A stretch of DNA of 64,000 bases from Castanea sativa (lineage: Eukaryota; Streptophyta; Magnoliopsida; Fagales; Fagaceae), in NCBI RefSeq assembly GCF_040712315.1, contig NC_134015.1, positions 23,003,614 to 23,067,613 on the forward strand, given 5' to 3'. Of the stretch, positions 58,806 through 64,000 are shown in pieces (positions within the stretch are counted from its first letter, which is position 1; every line of letters starts with the position of its first letter). The notes under the pieces are model-generated. The model made no database searches. It was not told the origin of the DNA and saw only the letters and a program-made list of their open reading frames with translations. Made by a program: the position numbers and the translations under genes.

Positions 58806-60908
58806 ATGCCCAAAAAGGCCAAATACGCTCATAATATACCAAGGTATGAGATGGCAAAATTGGATAGAATGAGGCAAAACCAAGAGAGAATTGATGCTTT
58901 GGGATTGAAGCACATCTCAACTTCTCTAAAGGATTCTGCTCAGTCCAATTGTTCAAAAGGGAAAAGAAGTAGAGCTAGTGTTATGGTAGATGATGATTAT
59001 GTACCACCTATTGGTGACGATGACAATGATAATGAGTCATCTAATTCTATAGTCCATAAGGTACAATAGATGTTCCATAGGGTACAATAGATGATAATAA
59101 TTTTGTTTCATTATTTGTAATGACTTTGTTGTTTCATTAAATGTATGTTTGTTAGTTACAGATGCTACTAGGACGGCTTACACGCTTGCGAGGTGAGGCA
59201 TCTATTCCGGTGGTCCAATCTACGGTTCAATCTACGGAAACATCTCCTGAGGCAAATCCTCTTGCCCAAAGTTCTTCTAGTGCAGAGGCGCAGGCTACCA
59301 ATGCATTAACTAGCACGACTGGTAATTACATAGAAATTATACTTCACTTAATTTACTATTGAGATTATACTTCACTTAATTTAACACTGATAATGTTTAA
59401 ATAGGATCGGCTAGCAGAAATACCCGTGGAACAACACGAGGTATAGCAGTACGGGCACTTGTTGAAAAAAGTGGTAAGCTGCCAGTACGTATAGCTGCAG
59501 AGTACGATGCTCCTGTTGGGAAGAATGCGTGCAAGCTTGTCAATCAAATTGGCGTACAAGTGCGAAGTAATTTGTCTAATTACAATGTGAAAAATTGGAA
59601 AAGTGTTGATGTTGCTACTAGCGGTAAATTTACATTGATAACGTCTAACTTGTCTTTGTTTTCATTAAGCATATTAAATTTATATAATAATATTTTTAAA
59701 ATACATATACACTTCATTTTACAGGATCAGTTTGAGCTACACGGAGATTCCAACTTGGTAACAAAAGCATTAAATACAAAATGTGGAAGATTATTGAGTT
59801 GCAACTCCAACAAGTTGCATCAAACTTATAAAAAGCTTGTAGAATCTCATGATGCTGACTATGCAAAAAGCCACCCGCCAAAGAATGCCACACTTGAGCA
59901 GTGGACTGGACTCATTGATGGGAAATGGACTAATAAGGATTGGCTGGTAAATTATTTATGCGTATATTTTTATTATCCAATGTTTATTATATTATGTTGT
60001 CAAATAATTAACTTAATACTTAAATGAAGTAAATGTATACTGTTTTATTCATGATTTAATAAGTATATTGAATGTTCTGTATTAGGAAAAATCAAGAAAG
60101 AACTCTGAAAATAGGAAGAAAACTTCAGGCAAACATAGATGCGGGACAAAGGCACTTGCTGTTAGGGTTGATGAGAAGGTGAATGTTTTTTTCATTTTCT
60201 TAAACCTCAATATATTACATGTTGTGATTAATTAACTATATCTATCTAACCCTCGAATATTAATTAATCAGACAAATAATAATGGCGGTCAAGTTCCTGA
60301 ATTGGCAAAAATCTTCAAAGATGTTCATTTCAATCCAAATACAAATATGTGGATACACCATGAGGATGAAGTGACATATGTATGTGTAGCATTCCATCCT
60401 TATCATTCCATTTCTATCATGTTTGTAAAGCTATAACATATGTAGTATTAATGTTGTGATTGTTTGTTTCTTTCTCTCTTTCAAATGATAAGAAACTATT
60501 CTCAAAGTGCAAGAGGATCATTGTCAAGATCCTAATGCAATTCCCCTTACACAAGAGGAGATCTCAAACTTAGTTTTTAAGAAGAAGTCCAGTATTGTAA
60601 AAGGACTTGGCATGAGACCTTCTTCTTCTTTAGTAACCACCGCTTTATCTAGTTCCTCGGTGGAGTATATCCAATGGCTAGAAAATGAGATAATTGAGCT
60701 CAAAGAGGCAAGAGCTAGGGACCAAGAGGAGCGAGTTAGGGACCAAAAGGAGCAAGTTAGGGAGCGAGCTAAGGAGCAAGAGGCACGAGCTAAGGAGCAA
60801 GAGGCATGAGCTAAGCAAGAAGAGGTCCAACAGAATATTCTTAACTTTTTGAGGAGCAAGGGTTATGATGATGCTCTTACCTATGTGGGTGGTTCATCTT
60901 CAAGTTAA
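58806..60908 (+). pseudogene. CACTA TnpA-like DNA-binding protein, nearly intact, seven exons
   Basis: ATG 58806 (MPKKAKYAHNIPRYEMAKLD). Exons by GT-AG joins: 58806-59060, 59162-59321, 59405-about 59622, about 59725-59946, about 60087-60178, about 60272-60380, and from about 60494 to TAA 60906-60908. Content in order: basic/Ser segment, the conserved VRALVEKSGKLPVRIAAEYD and ACKLVNQIGVQVRSNLSNYN core, the transposase-24-like FELHGDS region with YAKSHPPKNATLEQWTGLID, then EYIQWLENEIIELKEARARD and a Glu/Arg coiled coil. One in-frame TGA lies in the coiled-coil repeat (near 60807), where the preceding repeat has CGA. In En/Spm, TnpA binds subterminal repeats and aligns the ends. Introns are about 80-130 bp. 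Confidence 0.85.
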
Positions 60909-61399
60909 AATACTTATTGGTTAGTACTTTATATTACACTTGAAAATCTATATTTGCTTTCTACAACTTGTATATTAGGAGTTGTGATTTTAATTCATTT
61001 GTGTGGCTACGCTTAATGCATTGTTAGAAATGTTTCTTATAACATAGTTAATGTTTTTACTTTATGATTTTAATGTAGTATTGTTTTTATATTTGTGCAG
61101 ATTTCTTATTGGTGGCTTTTAGGAGATTTACTTTTGGCATTACTTGAAGACATATGAGGACATCTTTCATTAGTTCTAATTATATTATGCTACACTTTTT
61201 GTATTGTTATAAAACATCTTGAATTATTGTATATATTACAAACTTTTATTGTATGGAAGGAGTTTGAATTGGATGCTTCTTTTATTTTTTACTTGTGGAA
61301 TGTATAGATCTTTTTTTATAAATGTATTGTTCAAATTTGAGGTTTTAATAATGTAATGACAGGTTACAGGTTAATATCAAAGCTATGAAAAAAATAAAA

Positions 61400-61917
61400 G
61401 CAGAAAATAAGTTTTAGCGACGAATTTTTTCGTCACAAATATTGCAACAAAAAATTGTTTTAGTGATGAAATATTTCGTCGCTAAATGTAGCAAAATTTT
61501 GTAAGAAATGGTTTTAGTGACGAAAATTTTCGTCACTATATGTGCCTGGATTTTCTTAAAAACAGTTTTAGTGACGAATTTTTTTGTCACTATATGTACC
61601 CGAAAATAGTTTTAGTGACGAAATTGTTCGTCACTAAATATGATTTAATAAACTGAAGTGTTTTTAGTGACGAAAATAAATAGTGTTTTTAGCGAGGAAA
61701 ACATTTATTTCGTCGCTAAAAGTTTTTTCTTTTTAAAACAAATCGGACTTTTAGTGACGAAAATTTTCGTCGCTAGGACTTTTAGCGACGGGGTTTCAGC
61801 GACGAAATAAGTTTCGTCACTAAAAGTCCGATTTCGTTGCTAAAGGTTCTTAGTGACAAAAAACTGGACTTTTAGTGACAAATTTTTTCCTCACTAAAAA
61901 TACATTTTGTTGCAGTG
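61400..61917. repeat. Right subterminal repeats of the CACTA element
   Basis: Repeated TTTTAGTGACGAAA/TTTCGTCACTA motifs in both orientations up to the terminal CACTG end. The GTGACG form dominates here, while GCGACG is commoner on the left side. Confidence 0.85.
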
Positions 61918-62550
61918 ATACATGTAAGTGTGTCCCTATCGTGAGGACTTGATTAAAACATTGGGGCCCTCAAAGGGGCTGCTTTCCTCCTTAGTTTCCT
62001 CCTCTTGGATGATTCTGCGAGGTATTTTCTGTCTCCAAATGTTACGTTGTCTAGGTCTTCATTTTTCTCATTTGTTTGATTATCATGTAAGGCTAAAACC
62101 TGTCAACAATTAGAAGAATGATGATGAGCATATATGTGGCTAGTTTATATAGGCATCGATTGTTACAATTTATATAGGCATCGATTGAGTTATGGGTTAG
62201 TGAGAGTAGACGGTTGATATTTGACATTAGCTTTTTATTCTCAAACCTCACTTTTTTTCATTGATTATTTCACATTCAATTTTATGTGTTAAATGTTTAC
62301 ATTCTCTTGCCAATTGAGAATAACCTAACTAGTGTAAAAGGGTATATATTTTACCTTGAGTTATATTTGGCACTAGTGGCTCCACCTCTAAGTTAGGGTG
62401 GTCTTTATAAGATCACCTTAACATGCAAATAAATGTATATATATTTGCCAAAAAAAATTATATACTAAGCTAACCTATTGTGACAATTCTAATAAAAATG
62501 TTGAGCACCGTAACTTGAAAATCACAAGAATTTGAATTTAACAAAAATAA

Positions 62551-62693
62551 GAGTAATGATACATCTACAAAAATTTCACAACAAATCTTATATAGTAAAA
62601 TTTAGGCCCAATACTAACATCACTTTTAAACCTTCCAATAACAGTTTGTCGATTAAGATTTGTTGTGAAAATATTATGGACGTAGCATTACTT
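62551..62693. mobile_element. Short MITE, 143 bp
   Basis: The left end AGTAATGATACATCTACA, then TTTCACAACAAATCTTA, matches the reverse complement of the right end AGTAATGCTACGTCCATA, then TTTCACAACAAATCTTA. The flanking duplication CAAAAATAA (62542-62550 and 62694-62702) is perfect. Non-coding. Confidence 0.75.
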
Positions 62694-62702
62694 CAAAAAT
62701 AA

Positions 62703-64000
62703 TTTTGGCCCCCAAACATAATTCTTAACCCCTTAAACCCAAAAAAAAAAAAATCATAATAAAAAAAATAAAAATTAGCCAAAAAAAAAAAACCCAAATT
62801 AAAACAAGAGTAAACGAAACAACAAACTGAACAAATTATTTTAAAAGAAAGCCTATTTGAAAAAAAAAATCCTTAATCATTTAAATTTGTAACTCATTCA
62901 GCCCATTACATAAAAATCATCTATAATTTCATTTTTCCTTCAAAAAAAAAAAAAATTGTCATCGTGAATTCTCCTAATTGACTCCCCTAAAAAAAATTCA
63001 TAAAAAGCCGTCATTTTGTGATCTAGTTTTAGGAGTATATGGTTACTATATGGCCGCAGGTTTAGGAGAGGTTGGTCCATCTTTTACATTATTGAATGTT
63101 GCATTATGTGTATGAATTCTGCAGAATTGCATGTACCATACTTCTACAAACAGTCAGTGGACAGTTAAATTTTTAGTGTTCTTTTCTGTGTGGTTGTATT
63201 TTCTTTTCTCTATTTTTTCCTGTTTTATGTTTTGAGATCTTTACAAGCTAACAATAATCTTTAAAATTAACCATGTGTGGGAAAGTGGGAATACTATTTG
63301 GAGAACTTTTTGCCCAGCACCCACAGGCTTATCAGATGAACTGAGAAGTAAACAATTTGAAATCAATCCTGTCTAAGGATTGCCTGTTGTCTGACTTCCT
63401 CCAGTTGATTAAAATTGAATACAAATGCAAATTTAGTGACTACAGAGAGGGTGAACCAGTATGACCTTCCAAGTTCTACCTAGTTTTTCCTATCTGGTCA
63501 AAAACAATAAGAAAGAGGAAGATGAAAAACTGACCTTGCATGCTACACTGCAATAGAGTGAATTATCTTGTAGAGTCCTATTACGGATGGTACACCTATG
63601 CTCCTTTAAATTGCTCAGCTTCTGCTCTTGGTGGTGCTGGTGAGTTCTTGGCTTCAAAAATACCACTTTGGCTCCATTTGTATGATATGACTGTGAACAA
63701 GAAATTGCACTTAAACATTGGTTGATGTATCTCTATGCGTTGCTATAATGCACGTGTCGCCAAATTTGGTGTTGCTACATTATCACATTGCTGCAATAGT
63801 TTACACAAATATACATTATTGCTACATGGAAGCATATAAAAGAAATTGTGTTGGGATTATGGGTGGTACGTACGTGCTCTTTACATCTTTCGGCCAGGTT
63901 TCTCCGCTAGGACAGGTTAAGAGTCAGATCATATTCATATGAAAGAGCTTTTTAGTACTTGGCTGATAGCCTGGTATGATATAACAGACTAAAAGGGGAT
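62703..64000. other. Spacer without recognisable gene
   Basis: A-rich start, then mixed sequence to the window edge. Two short open frames at 63540-63942 show no family resemblance. It could be promoter or intron sequence of a gene beyond the window, but nothing supports that here. Confidence 0.45.

Larger units (their letters stand above)
50673..61917 (+). mobile_element. CACTA (En/Spm) transposon, 11.2 kb
   Basis: The left end CACTACAGTGACGAAT and the reverse-complemented right end CACTGCAACAAAAT begin with the CACT(A/G) signature. The 3-bp duplication is ATA (50670-50672 and 61918-61920). Both ends carry dense subterminal repeats built from AGCGACGAAA/TTTCGTCGCT. Inside lie a TATA box, spliced leader, ~190-bp tandem array, a tnpD (tnp2) gene and a tnpA-like gene, the canonical two-gene plan. 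It is the most complete element in the window. Confidence 0.93.

Overview
This is plant nuclear DNA, almost certainly from a eudicot (several repeat families resemble ones I associate with Fagaceae, but that is memory, not proof). The signs are one spliced single-copy-type gene with canonical GT-AG introns, AT-rich spacers, and a dense nest of plant transposons. I see no rRNA, tRNA, CRISPR array or bacterial operon.

Layout. 1-1.9 kb: spacer with a small Mutator-like MITE and a 70-bp tandem repeat. 1.9-9.0 kb, minus strand: the only conventional gene, a five-exon UEV1-type ubiquitin-conjugating-enzyme variant (159 aa, C-terminal CaaX box). Its introns carry a LINE 3' end, two tiny target-site-flanked retro-insertions and SINE-like pieces. 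10.06-10.90 kb: solo LTR with a 5-bp target duplication. 11.05-24.00 kb: a Mutator-like element with ~300-bp terminal inverted repeats, split by a complete PIF/Harbinger element (11.56-15.69 kb) and a gag-only Copia-type LTR element (15.87-23.51 kb).

24.7-42.5 kb: a Ty3/Gypsy element of the Tat type with matching LTRs and TSD. It has gag, protease, RT, two RNase H regions, integrase, an 81-bp tandem array and a long antisense ORF. Its 5' LTR is split by a small hAT element that is itself split by a 4.4-kb hAT element, and two MITEs interrupt its 3' half. 43.4-47.2 kb: a second coding hAT, inserted in an older hAT relic. 47.9-50.7 kb: minisatellite, MITE and an antisense Copia LTR relic. 50.67-61.92 kb: a nearly complete CACTA (En/Spm) element with subterminal TnpA-site-like repeats, a TATA box, a ~190-bp tandem array, tnpD (tnp2) and tnpA-like genes. 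62-64 kb: spacer with one MITE.

Except for UEV1, every protein-coding stretch is transposon-derived and broken, mostly by in-frame TAG codons. This fits C-to-T decay of methylated CAG (CHG) and CpG sites. Most element boundaries are fixed by paired terminal repeats plus target-site duplications read directly, so the order of insertion can be reconstructed. All similarity statements are by eye; no database search was possible.
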